A DNA stretch of 27,299 nt from JACQHJ01 sp038063075. Its GTDB lineage: Bacteria; Patescibacteriota; Microgenomatia; Levybacterales; UBA12049. The notes below the pieces were generated by a model. It saw only the letters and a program-made list of their open reading frames with translations. It did no database searches and was not told the origin of the DNA. Both the position numbers and the translations under genes were made by a program. The DNA lies in contig JBBTVW010000037.1 of the NCBI GenBank assembly GCA_038063075.1, positions 1 to 27,299 on the forward strand. The letters are read 5' to 3'. This document shows, piece after piece, positions 14,052 through 20,901 of this stretch. Position 1 is the stretch's first letter; the number at the start of each line of letters is the position of its first letter.

Positions 14052-14069
14052 GTGGGAAAAAGGAGAAAT

Positions 14070-14750
14070 ATGAAAAAACTAGGAATTATCGGAGGCCTTG
14101 GGCCTGAAACTACAGCAAACTTCTACAAAGAGGTTATTTTATCATGTTCTAATTTAGGTATTAAGCATCGTCCATCAATTCTTATTGCTAATGTGCCAAT
14201 AGATTTTGAACTTGAAAAAAAATTTATAAATCATTCTCAAGGAAAAAAAGAATTTTTAAAGCTATTAACGGATGCTGCAATTAGTCTTGAAAAAGGAGGC
14301 GCAGATTTTATTGTAATCCCATGTAACACAGCTCATGTATTTATCAATGAGGTTAGAAAAGTAGTACGCATTTCTGTACTTAGCATTATTGAGGAAACAA
14401 CAAAATTTTTACAAGAAAAAAAAGTAAACAATATAGGCATCCTTGCAACACCTTCTACAGTAAAAAATAAACTTTTTGATGTAAAGCTTAAAACATGTAA
14501 AATTAAGGCAGAATTTCCAAAAAAGGAAAAACAAATATTATTGGGTAAAATTATAAACAAGATTTTACGAAGTAAGCATGGTTCTAAAGAAAAAAAGGAA
14601 CTATTGGGGATTATTGATGAGTTTTCCTGCGATTCTGTTTTATTAGCATGTACAGATTTACATATTTTATTACAAGGTAAATCTAACACAAAAATATTTG
14701 ATACTATGCAAATACTTAGACAAGCAGCGGTAAGAGAATTACTAGCTTAA
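14070..14750 (+). CDS. Asp/Glu racemase family protein
   Basis: A 226-residue cofactor-independent amino-acid racemase family protein, closest in motifs to aspartate racemases. The N-terminus MKKLGIIGGLGPETTANFY is diagnostic. The two catalytic cysteines are both present: C85 in PCNTAH and C194 in ACTDLH. It is expected to interconvert L and D forms of aspartate or glutamate, possibly to supply D-amino acids for peptidoglycan; substrate is not determined by the motifs. The ATG at 14070 is chosen over 14037 because a GGAG lies 6 bases upstream and 14037 is inside the terminator loop. It sits between rpsJ and rplC, an unusual place, behind an attenuator-like leader. Confidence 0.88.
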   Translation: MKKLGIIGGLGPETTANFYKEVILSCSNLGIKHRPSILIANVPIDFELEKKFINHSQGKKEFLKLLTDAAISLEKGGADFIVIPCNTAHVFINEVRKVVRISVLSIIEETTKFLQEKKVNNIGILATPSTVKNKLFDVKLKTCKIKAEFPKKEKQILLGKIINKILRSKHGSKEKKELLGIIDEFSCDSVLLACTDLHILLQGKSNTKIFDTMQILRQAAVRELLA

Positions 14751-14756
14751 CTCCCC

Positions 14757-14785
14757 TTGCATTTAGGCTCGTTTGCATATATAAT
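14757..14785 (+). promoter_or_regulatory. rplC (S10 operon) promoter
   Basis: TTGCAT (14757-14762), exactly 17 bases, TATAAT (14780-14785). The predicted start is near 14791, about 118 bases before rplC. It begins 7 bases after the racemase stop. Confidence 0.75.
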
Positions 14786-14797
14786 TATGGGTACAAA

Positions 14798-14833
14798 ATG
14801 ATCATACAAACGGAGGTGATCGAAGCTACATAG
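14798..14833 (+). CDS. possible leader peptide, 11 aa
   Basis: ATG at 14798, about 7 bases after the predicted start, opens an 11-codon ORF ending TAG at 14831-14833. It contains three Ile and two Thr codons. Its stop lies in the 5' arm of the leader hairpin, so a ribosome ending there would melt that arm. Very short; could be chance. Confidence 0.3.
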   Translation: MIIQTEVIEAT

Positions 14834-14893
14834 AGGCGCTTTTAAATACTTTTGTAAAGTAAAGCGGCACTATGTGGTCGCTTTTTTGTTTGT
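14806..14893 (+). promoter_or_regulatory. rplC leader with alternative hairpins
   Basis: Structure A: CTACATAG (14826-14833) with CTATGTGG (14870-14877, one G-U), enclosing CGCTTT (14837-14842) with AAAGCG (14861-14866). Structure B: GCGGCAC (14864-14870) with GTGGTCGC (14874-14881), 3-base loop and one bulge, then six T. A and B share bases and exclude each other. ACAAAC (14806-14811) and GTTTGT (14888-14893) could close the whole region. GGAGGTGATC at 14812-14821 is a 10-base perfect complement of the canonical bacterial 16S rRNA 3' end. Confidence 0.6.
14864..14887 (+). terminator. terminator-like hairpin before rplC
   Basis: A 7-pair stem with one bulge and a UAU loop, followed by T6 (14882-14887). 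It would cut transcription before rplC unless the competing hairpin forms. Confidence 0.5.
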
Positions 14894-14908
14894 AAGAGGT
14901 ATCTAATT

Positions 14909-15760
14909 ATGCAGGTATTATCACTAATAGGAAAAAAGACATATCAAAAACACGGTTTTCTACAAGATGGGAGAAGAGTCCCATTAACTGGTGTGGCTGT
15001 TGGCGGAAACTTCATTACCCAGATTAAAAAACTAGATAAAGAAGGCTATAATTCTCTTCAACTTGGAATTGGTACAAATAAGAAAGCAAAGAAAAGACTT
15101 GTAAATCACACAAAAAAAGCGGGACTTAGTAATACGCCCCGTTTTTTAAAAGAAATAGAGATTGATGATACAGAAGGTGCAGTTTTAGGATCAGAAATCA
15201 ATTTTAAGGACATTTTTGCACCCGGGGATACAGTTGATGTTACAGGGACATCAAAGGGAAAAGGATGGGCAGGCGGAGTAAAGAGATACGGATTTAGAGG
15301 CGGACCAAAAACCCACGGACAATCAGACAGACACAGAGCCCCAGGATCAATCGGACAAGGAACAACCCCAGGAAGAGTTTACAAAGGAAAGAAAATGGCA
15401 GGAAGAATGGGAACAGAAACAGTTACTGTAAAAAATCTTGAAGTAGTTAGTATTACAGATGATGGAATGCTTCTAATTAAAGGATTAGTTCCAGGATTTG
15501 TAAATAGCTATGTAGTTGTTAAAAAAACAGGGGAAAATAAAAAGCATGTTGCCCTATATCAAGAACCTCAAGAAGCCCCAGCAGTAGAAGAAGTTGCAAC
15601 ACCACAAGAACCAGAACCAGTCGTAGAAGAAACACCAGTAGTAGAAGAGCCACAAGTTGAAGTAGTAGCCCCACAAGAAGAAACAGCACCACAAGAACCA
15701 GTAGTAGAACCAGAAGTTAAAGAAGAGCCAAAAGAGGAGGTTGTAGAAGATGCCAAGTAA
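14909..15760 (+). CDS. rplC: 50S ribosomal protein uL3 with acidic C-terminal tail
   Basis: Ribosomal protein L3 of the peptidyl-transferase region, 283 residues against about 210 in most bacteria. The core is complete: FAPGDTVDVTGTSKGKG, then the WAGGVKRYGFRGGPKTHG loop, HRAPGSIGQGTTPGRV and GRMGTE. From about residue 219 a 65-residue tail of Glu, Pro, Val and Gln follows, about one third acidic, built from imperfect PVVEE/PQEP-like units. An AGAGG 9 bases before the ATG may serve as Shine-Dalgarno. It opens the main S10 operon behind its own promoter and leader. Its end overlaps the rplD start by 11 bases. Confidence 0.97.
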   Translation: MQVLSLIGKKTYQKHGFLQDGRRVPLTGVAVGGNFITQIKKLDKEGYNSLQLGIGTNKKAKKRLVNHTKKAGLSNTPRFLKEIEIDDTEGAVLGSEINFKDIFAPGDTVDVTGTSKGKGWAGGVKRYGFRGGPKTHGQSDRHRAPGSIGQGTTPGRVYKGKKMAGRMGTETVTVKNLEVVSITDDGMLLIKGLVPGFVNSYVVVKKTGENKKHVALYQEPQEAPAVEEVATPQEPEPVVEETPVVEEPQVEVVAPQEETAPQEPVVEPEVKEEPKEEVVEDAK

Positions 15761-16499
15761 AGTAGCTAAAACAGTAACCAAAAAACCAGTAGTTAAAAAA
15801 ACAGCTGTCAAGGTTGTTAAAAAAGAAGTTCTAAAAGAATTACCAAAAGAAACAGGACTTAAATTAAGTGTCTATAATACTTTAGGTAAATCAACAGAAA
15901 CTCTAACTTTACCAAAAGAAATATTTGGAGTAGAGATCAATAAAAACTTAATGACACAAGCTGTAAGAGTTTATCTTGCAAATCAAAGAAGAGGAACAGT
16001 AAAAACAAAATCAAGAGGAGAGGTAAATATCTCAACAAGAAAAATATATAGACAAAAAGGAACAGGTAGAGCAAGACACGGTGCAGCATCTGCTCCAATT
16101 TTCGTAGGAGGAGGAGTAGCTTTTGGTCCAAGACAAAGAGATTATTCAATGAAGCTTTCTCAAAAAATGAAACAAAGAGCTTTATTTTCTTCACTTACAT
16201 CAAAAGTTAAGGATGGAGAAATAATGCTTGTCTCAGGTTTAGCAAAATTAGAACCAAAAACAAAAAATATGGTAAGTCTTTTACAAAAACTACAATTAAA
16301 AGGTAAGAAAAATGGAGTATTATTAGTAACTCCAAGACCAACAAAAGATTTTGATAGTGTAGTTAAAGCAACAAGAAATATTGAAGGCGTAAGTGTTACC
16401 GCTTCAAATCTTTTAAACACATATGAAGTTTTAAGAGCTAGAAAAATTCTACTTATGAAAGAATCAGTAGATGCACTAAAGGAGACATATATAAAATAA
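15750..16499 (+). CDS. rplD: 50S ribosomal protein uL4 with basic N-terminal extension
   Basis: Ribosomal protein L4 (249 residues). The exit-tunnel loop region STRKIYRQKGTGRARHG and GGGVAFGPR is intact. The first ~36 residues are an added lysine-rich segment (11 Lys against 3 acidic), before the usual start near LKLSVYNTLG. In other bacteria L4 represses the S10 operon through its leader; whether that holds here is not shown, and the leader does not obviously resemble the E. coli one. A GGAGG inside the rplC tail, about 11 bases before the ATG, gives a ribosome-binding site. Confidence 0.96.
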   Translation: MPSKVAKTVTKKPVVKKTAVKVVKKEVLKELPKETGLKLSVYNTLGKSTETLTLPKEIFGVEINKNLMTQAVRVYLANQRRGTVKTKSRGEVNISTRKIYRQKGTGRARHGAASAPIFVGGGVAFGPRQRDYSMKLSQKMKQRALFSSLTSKVKDGEIMLVSGLAKLEPKTKNMVSLLQKLQLKGKKNGVLLVTPRPTKDFDSVVKATRNIEGVSVTASNLLNTYEVLRARKILLMKESVDALKETYIK

Positions 16500-16500
16500 T

Positions 16501-16794
16501 ATGAATACGCAAATAATCTTATCACCATTAATTACAGAAAAATCAATGCTTGATGCAAACAATGGTAAATTTACTTTTAAAGTTGCAGTTGAAGCAAATA
16601 AAAATGATATTAGAAGAGAAGTAGAGAAAAGATTTAAAGTAAATGTTGTAAAGATCTCAACAATTACTATTAAAGGAAGATCTGTAAGAGCTGGAGTTAG
16701 AAGAGTTGAGGTTAAAAGAGCAGCCTTTAAAAAAGCAATTGTTAAGTTAGCTAAAGATCAAAAAATAGGTCTTTTTGAAACACAAAGTAAATAA
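16501..16794 (+). CDS. rplW: 50S ribosomal protein uL23
   Basis: Ribosomal protein L23 (97 residues), at the tunnel exit, where it docks trigger factor and the signal recognition particle. The family start SPLITEKSM and the segment KFTFKVAVEANKNDIRREVE are clear, as is the following FKVNVVKIST. Length is normal. It is joined to rplD by a TAATATG stop-start heptamer, with only 1 base between the stop and the ATG. A GGAG lies 16 bases upstream, too far to be typical. Confidence 0.95.
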   Translation: MNTQIILSPLITEKSMLDANNGKFTFKVAVEANKNDIRREVEKRFKVNVVKISTITIKGRSVRAGVRRVEVKRAAFKKAIVKLAKDQKIGLFETQSK

Positions 16795-16795
16795 T

Positions 16796-17536
16796 ATGAA
16801 TAAGTTAAAATTTATCAAAACAAAACATTCAGGAAGAGATGCAAGCGGACAAGTTTCTGTTAGGCATCAAGGTGGAGAACAAAAAAGATTCATTAGGGTT
16901 ATAGATTTCAAAAGAGATAAAAGAAATATGACAGGAAAAGTTGTTGCTATAGAGTATGATCCTAATAGAACTGTAGACATAGCTTTGATACAATACGCAG
17001 ATAGTCAAAGAAGATATATTCTTTGTCCTGAAGGATTAAAGCTAAAAGACTCTATAATCGCATCTGAAGTAGCAGATATAAAAGTAGGAAACGCAATGCA
17101 GCTTGCCGCAATGCCAATTGGAACTTTTATTCACAACGTTGAGCTTACTCCTGGACATGGAGGACAAATGGCAAGAGGAGCAGGAACAGCAGCAGTAGTT
17201 GCAGCTAAAGAAGGAAACGTTGTTCATATAAAATTACCAAGTGGTGAAATAAGAAAAGTATTAGCAAATGCATTTGCTACAGTTGGAGTTTTAGGAAATC
17301 AGGAATTAAAAAATAGAGTATTTAAAAAAGCAGGTACAAAAAGACACATGGGAATAAGACCAACTGTTAGAGGAGTTGCTCAAAACCCAAGATCCCATCC
17401 TCACGGTGGAGGAGAAGGAAGATCAGGAATTGGTATGAATACACCAAAAACATATGCAGGAAGACCAGCAGTTGGTAAAACAAGAAGACCAAAGAAGTAT
17501 TCAAATAAATATATTTTGCAAAGGAGAAGTAAATAA
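16796..17536 (+). CDS. rplB: 50S ribosomal protein uL2, short N-terminus
   Basis: Ribosomal protein L2 (246 residues), needed for subunit joining and peptidyl transfer. The core is clear: VRHQGGEQKRF, RVIDFKRDKRNMTGKV, YDPNRT and the C-terminal RPTVRGVAQNP followed by HPHGGGEGR, which holds the functionally critical His. The protein starts directly at the region that is about residue 30 in E. coli; the usual KYKPTSNGRR-type N-terminal segment is missing. The frame could only be extended by 7 residues from a TTG at 16775, inside rplW, which would not restore it. It starts with the TAATATG junction. Confidence 0.95.
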   Translation: MNKLKFIKTKHSGRDASGQVSVRHQGGEQKRFIRVIDFKRDKRNMTGKVVAIEYDPNRTVDIALIQYADSQRRYILCPEGLKLKDSIIASEVADIKVGNAMQLAAMPIGTFIHNVELTPGHGGQMARGAGTAAVVAAKEGNVVHIKLPSGEIRKVLANAFATVGVLGNQELKNRVFKKAGTKRHMGIRPTVRGVAQNPRSHPHGGGEGRSGIGMNTPKTYAGRPAVGKTRRPKKYSNKYILQRRSK

Positions 17537-17820
17537 TGTCTAGATCAAGTAAAAAAGGTCCATTCGTAGACCCAAAATTAGTTAAAAAAGTAAACATGCA
17601 AAAACAAAGCGGAGATAAGTCTCCAATTAAAACATGGAAAAGAGCATGTCAGATTACGCCAGAATTCGTTGGGCACACATTTGGAGTTTATAACGGAAGA
17701 ACATTTATAAATGTTTATGTTGTTGAAGGAATGGTTGGACATAGACTCGGAGAATTCTCACCAACTAGAACATTTAGAACACACGGAAGAGTTGTAGCAA
17801 GAGAAATAAGTAAGACATAA
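17536..17820 (+). CDS. rpsS: 30S ribosomal protein uS19
   Basis: Ribosomal protein S19 (94 residues) of the 30S head, near the A-site finger contact. MSRSSKKGPFVDPKL opens the protein, and TWKRACQITPEFVGHTFGVYNGR and HRLGEFSPTRTFRTHG follow. Its ATG shares a base with the rplB stop (TAATG), and a GGAG lies about 10 bases upstream within the rplB end. Length is normal. Confidence 0.96.
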   Translation: MSRSSKKGPFVDPKLVKKVNMQKQSGDKSPIKTWKRACQITPEFVGHTFGVYNGRTFINVYVVEGMVGHRLGEFSPTRTFRTHGRVVAREISKT

Positions 17821-17824
17821 AAAT

Positions 17825-18184
17825 ATGGAAATAATTGCAATATCAAAAGGAGTTAGAATAGCACCAAGAAAAGTAAGACTAATAGCAGACGCTATTAGAA
17901 AGCTTTCTATTTCTGATGCTTTAGTTAGCCTTTCAGTTTTAAATAAAAGAGCAGCTACTCCACTTAGTAAAACATTAAAAAGTGCTATTGCTAATGCGAA
18001 AAATAATAATCAAGTAAATGTTGAAGACTTAACAATAAAAACAATTGATGTCTTAGAAGCAACAAGCTTTAAAAGATTTCATCCTTCAACAAGAGGAAGA
18101 GTCCATCCATATAAAAGAAGAGGAAGTCATATAAAAATAATTTTAGAGAAAAAAGAGGAGGTTTTAAATGGGACAAAAAGTTAA
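17825..18184 (+). CDS. rplV: 50S ribosomal protein uL22
   Basis: Ribosomal protein L22 (119 residues), which lines the nascent peptide tunnel. The recognisable parts are GVRIAPRKVRLIADAIRK, AIANAKNNNQV and the tunnel loop FKRFHPSTRGRVHPYKRRGSH, in which the usual PRA(K/R)GRA-type tip reads STRGRVH. It starts 4 bases after rpsS without a Shine-Dalgarno. Its 3' end carries the GAGGAGG used by rpsC, and it overlaps rpsC by 17 bases. Confidence 0.95.
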   Translation: MEIIAISKGVRIAPRKVRLIADAIRKLSISDALVSLSVLNKRAATPLSKTLKSAIANAKNNNQVNVEDLTIKTIDVLEATSFKRFHPSTRGRVHPYKRRGSHIKIILEKKEEVLNGTKS

Positions 18185-18812
18185 TCCAAGAGCCTTAAGG
18201 CTTGCAGCAAATCTAGATTGGTCAAGTATTTGGTTTGATGATAAAAAATATAAAGAAACCTTACTTGAAGATTATAAAATCAGAAAATCTTTAATGGAAA
18301 GATTAAAGCATGCAGGTATTTCTAAGATTCAAATTGAAAGAAGTATTAATAGTCTTAAAATAACAGCTTATGTTTCAAAGCCTGGTATGGTAATTGGACG
18401 AGGCGGAACAGGTCTTGAAGAATTGAAATTGTTTTTAGCAAAGCTTTTAGATAAAAAGCAAGTTAAAAATCAATTCAAAATGGATATTAGAGTTGAACCA
18501 ATTAAAGAGCCAAATTTGGATGCATACTTAGTTGCAAGAAATATTGCAGATCAACTTATCAGAAGGCTTCCTGCAAAAAGAGTAATGAAATCAACAGGAG
18601 AAAGAGTTATGGGAGCAGGAGCAAAAGGAATTAGAATTGTTCTTTCTGGTAGAATTGGCGGAGCAGAAATTGGAAGAAGAGAAAAGTTACAACAAGGAAC
18701 AGTTCCATTGTCAACAATTAGAGAAAACATTGACTATGCATCCAGTCCTGCTTTAACAAAAAAAGGTTATATCGGAGTAAAGGTCTGGATTAGTAAAGAG
18801 GAGGAAAAATAA
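18168..18812 (+). CDS. rpsC: 30S ribosomal protein uS3
   Basis: Ribosomal protein S3 (214 residues), at the mRNA entry channel. It starts MGQKVNPRALR, as most S3 proteins do. The KH domain has the GxxG loop in MVIGRGGTGLEEL, and the C-terminal domain shows ADQLIRRLPAKRVM, GAKGIRI and LSGRIGGAEIGRREK. The ending is short: YIGVKVWI followed by only a few charged residues. A strong GAGGAGG lies 6 bases upstream of the ATG inside rplV. Confidence 0.96.
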   Translation: MGQKVNPRALRLAANLDWSSIWFDDKKYKETLLEDYKIRKSLMERLKHAGISKIQIERSINSLKITAYVSKPGMVIGRGGTGLEELKLFLAKLLDKKQVKNQFKMDIRVEPIKEPNLDAYLVARNIADQLIRRLPAKRVMKSTGERVMGAGAKGIRIVLSGRIGGAEIGRREKLQQGTVPLSTIRENIDYASSPALTKKGYIGVKVWISKEEEK

Positions 18813-18815
18813 AAT

Positions 18816-19229
18816 ATGTTAGTTCCAAAAAGAGCAAAATTTAGAAAACAAATGAGAGGCACAATGAAAGGAAACGCTTATAGGGGCATAAAAATTTCTT
18901 TTGGTGAGTTTGGCTTGCAATCTCTTGGAACAGCTTGGATTTCTTCAAGACAAATCGAAGCAGCAAGAAGAGCAATTACTCACTATACCCAAAGAGGTGG
19001 AAGAGTTTGGATTAGGATTTTTCCAGATAAACCAATTACTAAAAAACCAGCTGAAACAAGAATGGGAAGTGGAAAAGGTGACGTACATGAATTCGTAGCA
19101 CCAGTAAGACCTGGTAGAATGCTTTTTGAAATGGGTGGAGTGTCTAAAGAGGTAGCAATAAGCGCATTAACTCTTGCAGCACATAAGTTAAATGTAAAAA
19201 CAAAAATAGTAGGTAAGGATAATAACTAA
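18816..19229 (+). CDS. rplP: 50S ribosomal protein uL16
   Basis: Ribosomal protein L16 (137 residues), which helps position tRNA in the A site. It begins MLVPKRAKFRKQMRG and has FGLQSLGTAWISSRQIEAARRAI, the RGGRVWIRIFPDKP motif, and MGSGKGDVHEFVAPV. The GGxRxxIRIFP region has Val-Trp where E. coli has Lys-Ile/Val. Ribosome-binding site AGGAGG lies at the end of rpsC, 11 bases before the ATG. The spacer to rpsC is 3 bases. Confidence 0.96.
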   Translation: MLVPKRAKFRKQMRGTMKGNAYRGIKISFGEFGLQSLGTAWISSRQIEAARRAITHYTQRGGRVWIRIFPDKPITKKPAETRMGSGKGDVHEFVAPVRPGRMLFEMGGVSKEVAISALTLAAHKLNVKTKIVGKDNN

Positions 19230-19230
19230 T

Positions 19231-19446
19231 ATGAAAACTAAAGATAAAAAAGATTTATTTACAAAAACAGAAAAGGAATTAAAGAAATTACTTTTGGAGG
19301 CAAAAGATAATCTTTTTAATCTAAGAATTGATCTTTCTCAAAATAAATTAAAAAACACAACATCACTGATGTTAAAAAGAAAAGAAATAGCTTGGATATT
19401 AACAGCACTTAAAGAAAAGGAGATTGAAAATGCAAAAAATAATTAA
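19231..19446 (+). CDS. rpmC: 50S ribosomal protein uL29
   Basis: Ribosomal protein L29 (71 residues), an outer protein of the tunnel exit. It is a helical hairpin with KTEKELKKLLLEAKDNLFNLRIDLSQNKLKN followed by the second helix LMLKRKEIAWILTALKEKE; the pattern of L(F)NLR is typical. It starts with TAATATG after rplP, and its last codons contain the AAGGAG site of rpsQ, which it overlaps by 17 bases. Confidence 0.9.
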   Translation: MKTKDKKDLFTKTEKELKKLLLEAKDNLFNLRIDLSQNKLKNTTSLMLKRKEIAWILTALKEKEIENAKNN

Positions 19447-19663
19447 CGGAAAAATAGTTTCATTAAAATCACAAGAGACAGTAATAGTTGAAGTAACTAG
19501 AAAAGTTGCTCATCCACTGTATAAGAAATTAATGAAAAAAACAAAAAAATATAAAGTTGATTCTAATGGAAAAACTTTAAATGTTGGCGATGGGGTAAAA
19601 ATTGGATCAACAAGGCCAATTTCTAAAGACAAATTCTTTAAAATTATGGAGGTAATTAAATAA
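19430..19663 (+). CDS. rpsQ: 30S ribosomal protein uS17
   Basis: Ribosomal protein S17 (77 residues), an early binder of the 30S body. It has GKIVSLKSQETVIVEVTRKVAHPLYKKLMKKTKKY, matching the family (GxVVSxKMxKTxVVxVxRxxxHPxYxK), and ends in STRPISKDKFFKI. A TTG at 19424 could give a form two residues longer, but the ATG at 19430 is preferred because it has AAGGAG seven bases upstream. Confidence 0.94.
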   Translation: MQKIINGKIVSLKSQETVIVEVTRKVAHPLYKKLMKKTKKYKVDSNGKTLNVGDGVKIGSTRPISKDKFFKIMEVIK

Positions 19664-19664
19664 T

Positions 19665-20039
19665 ATGATACAACACAGAAGCATGCTTAAGTCAGCAGAT
19701 AACAGTGGAGCAAGAATATTACAAGTTATTCATATTTTCGGAGGATCAAGAAGAAAGTTTGGATATATTGGTGATGTTTTAAATTGCGTAGTAAAAGATG
19801 CTATTCCAACAGGAACTGTTAAGGACGGAGAAATAGTAAAAGTAGTTTTGGTAAGAGCAAGAAAAGAACATAAAAGACCTGATGGATCATATGTAAGATT
19901 TTCAGAAAATGCAGGTGTAGTAATTGATAATGCAAAAGATAAAAATCCAATTGGAACCAGAATTTTTGGACCAATTGCAAGAGAAATAAGAGATAAAGGA
20001 TTTGCAAAAATAGCCAGCATGGCAGTGGAGGTAGTATAA
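19665..20039 (+). CDS. rplN: 50S ribosomal protein uL14
   Basis: Ribosomal protein L14 (124 residues), at the subunit interface. MIQHRSMLKSADNSGAR opens the protein; YIGDVLNCVVKDAIP, VLVRARKEHKRPDGSYVRFSENAGV and the ending GFAKIASMAVEVV all match the family. An ATGGAGG lies about 11 bases before the ATG inside rpsQ, and the junction is TAATATG. Confidence 0.96.
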   Translation: MIQHRSMLKSADNSGARILQVIHIFGGSRRKFGYIGDVLNCVVKDAIPTGTVKDGEIVKVVLVRARKEHKRPDGSYVRFSENAGVVIDNAKDKNPIGTRIFGPIAREIRDKGFAKIASMAVEVV

Positions 20040-20040
20040 T

Positions 20041-20346
20041 ATGAAACTAAAAAAAGGCGATAACGTAAAAATTATAAAAGGAAAAGATAAAGGAAAGACT
20101 GGAAATATTGAAAAAGCTTTCCCAAGAGAAAAAAAAGTTTTGGTTCCAAATGTTAATCAATATAAAAGACATTTGAAGGCAAGATCACAACAGCAACCAT
20201 CTGAAATTGTGACTTTGACAAAACCAATGCCAATTTCAAGCGTTGTCTTTATTTGCCCAAAGTGCAAAAAACAATCTAGGTTAGCATATAAAATAGAGAA
20301 AAATACAAAATCAAGAATTTGTGTTAAATGTAAATCAGAGGTTTAA
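20041..20346 (+). CDS. rplX: 50S ribosomal protein uL24, zinc-ribbon form
   Basis: Ribosomal protein L24 (101 residues), an assembly initiator of the 50S subunit. The KOW motif is KKGDNVKIIKGKDKGKTG, followed by VNQYKRHLKAR. The C-terminal part keeps four cysteines (C72, C75, C94, C97) as CPKC and CVKC, an intact zinc ribbon that many bacteria have lost. It has a GGAGG upstream and a TAATATG junction with rplN. Confidence 0.95.
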   Translation: MKLKKGDNVKIIKGKDKGKTGNIEKAFPREKKVLVPNVNQYKRHLKARSQQQPSEIVTLTKPMPISSVVFICPKCKKQSRLAYKIEKNTKSRICVKCKSEV

Positions 20347-20349
20347 AAT

Positions 20350-20898
20350 ATGAATACGAAAAATTCTTTACAAGAAAATTTTAATAAGGAAATTATAAAT
20401 AAACTAAAAGAAAGTCTTAAAATTGAAAATATTCATGACATTCCAAGGCTTTCTAAAATTGTTCTTAACATGGGAGTAAAAGATGCTATAGCTGATAAGA
20501 AAAATATTGAAAAAGCAGCAGAGATTCTTGTTCAAATTGCAGGACAAAAGCCAAAAGTTATGAAAGCTAAAAAATCAATTTCAACATTTAAATTAAGAGA
20601 AGGAGATGAAATAGCTCTTGTAGTTACCTTAAGAGGAAAAAGAATGTATGATTTTTATCAAAAATTAACGTTAATAGTCTTTCCAAGACTTCGTGATTTT
20701 CATGGAGTTAAGACAACAAGCTTTGATGGTCATGGTAGTTATACCCTAGGTTTTCCAGAAGGAGCGGTTTTTCCAGAAATTGATCCAAGTAGATTTGAAA
20801 AACCACAAGGACTTGAAATATCAATTGTTACAACAGCAAAAACAGATGAGCATGGTTTAGAATTGCTCAAGGCACTGGGGATGCCTTTTCAAAAATAA
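20350..20898 (+). CDS. rplE: 50S ribosomal protein uL5
   Basis: Ribosomal protein L5 (182 residues), which binds 5S rRNA and the P-site tRNA. The family blocks are IPRLSKIVLNMGVKDA, QKPKVMKAKKSISTFKLREGDEI, VTLRGKRMYDFYQKL and the ending IVTTAKTDEHGLELLKALGMPF. The gene follows rplX after 3 bases (TAAAATATG) with no clear Shine-Dalgarno. Confidence 0.96.
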   Translation: MNTKNSLQENFNKEIINKLKESLKIENIHDIPRLSKIVLNMGVKDAIADKKNIEKAAEILVQIAGQKPKVMKAKKSISTFKLREGDEIALVVTLRGKRMYDFYQKLTLIVFPRLRDFHGVKTTSFDGHGSYTLGFPEGAVFPEIDPSRFEKPQGLEISIVTTAKTDEHGLELLKALGMPFQK

Positions 20899-20901
20899 TA
20901 T

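Noticed and set aside
14037..14069. Upstream ATG at 14037 as the racemase start
   Set aside because: It lies in the loop and 3' arm of the terminator and adds no family sequence; the ATG at 14070 has a GGAG at good distance.
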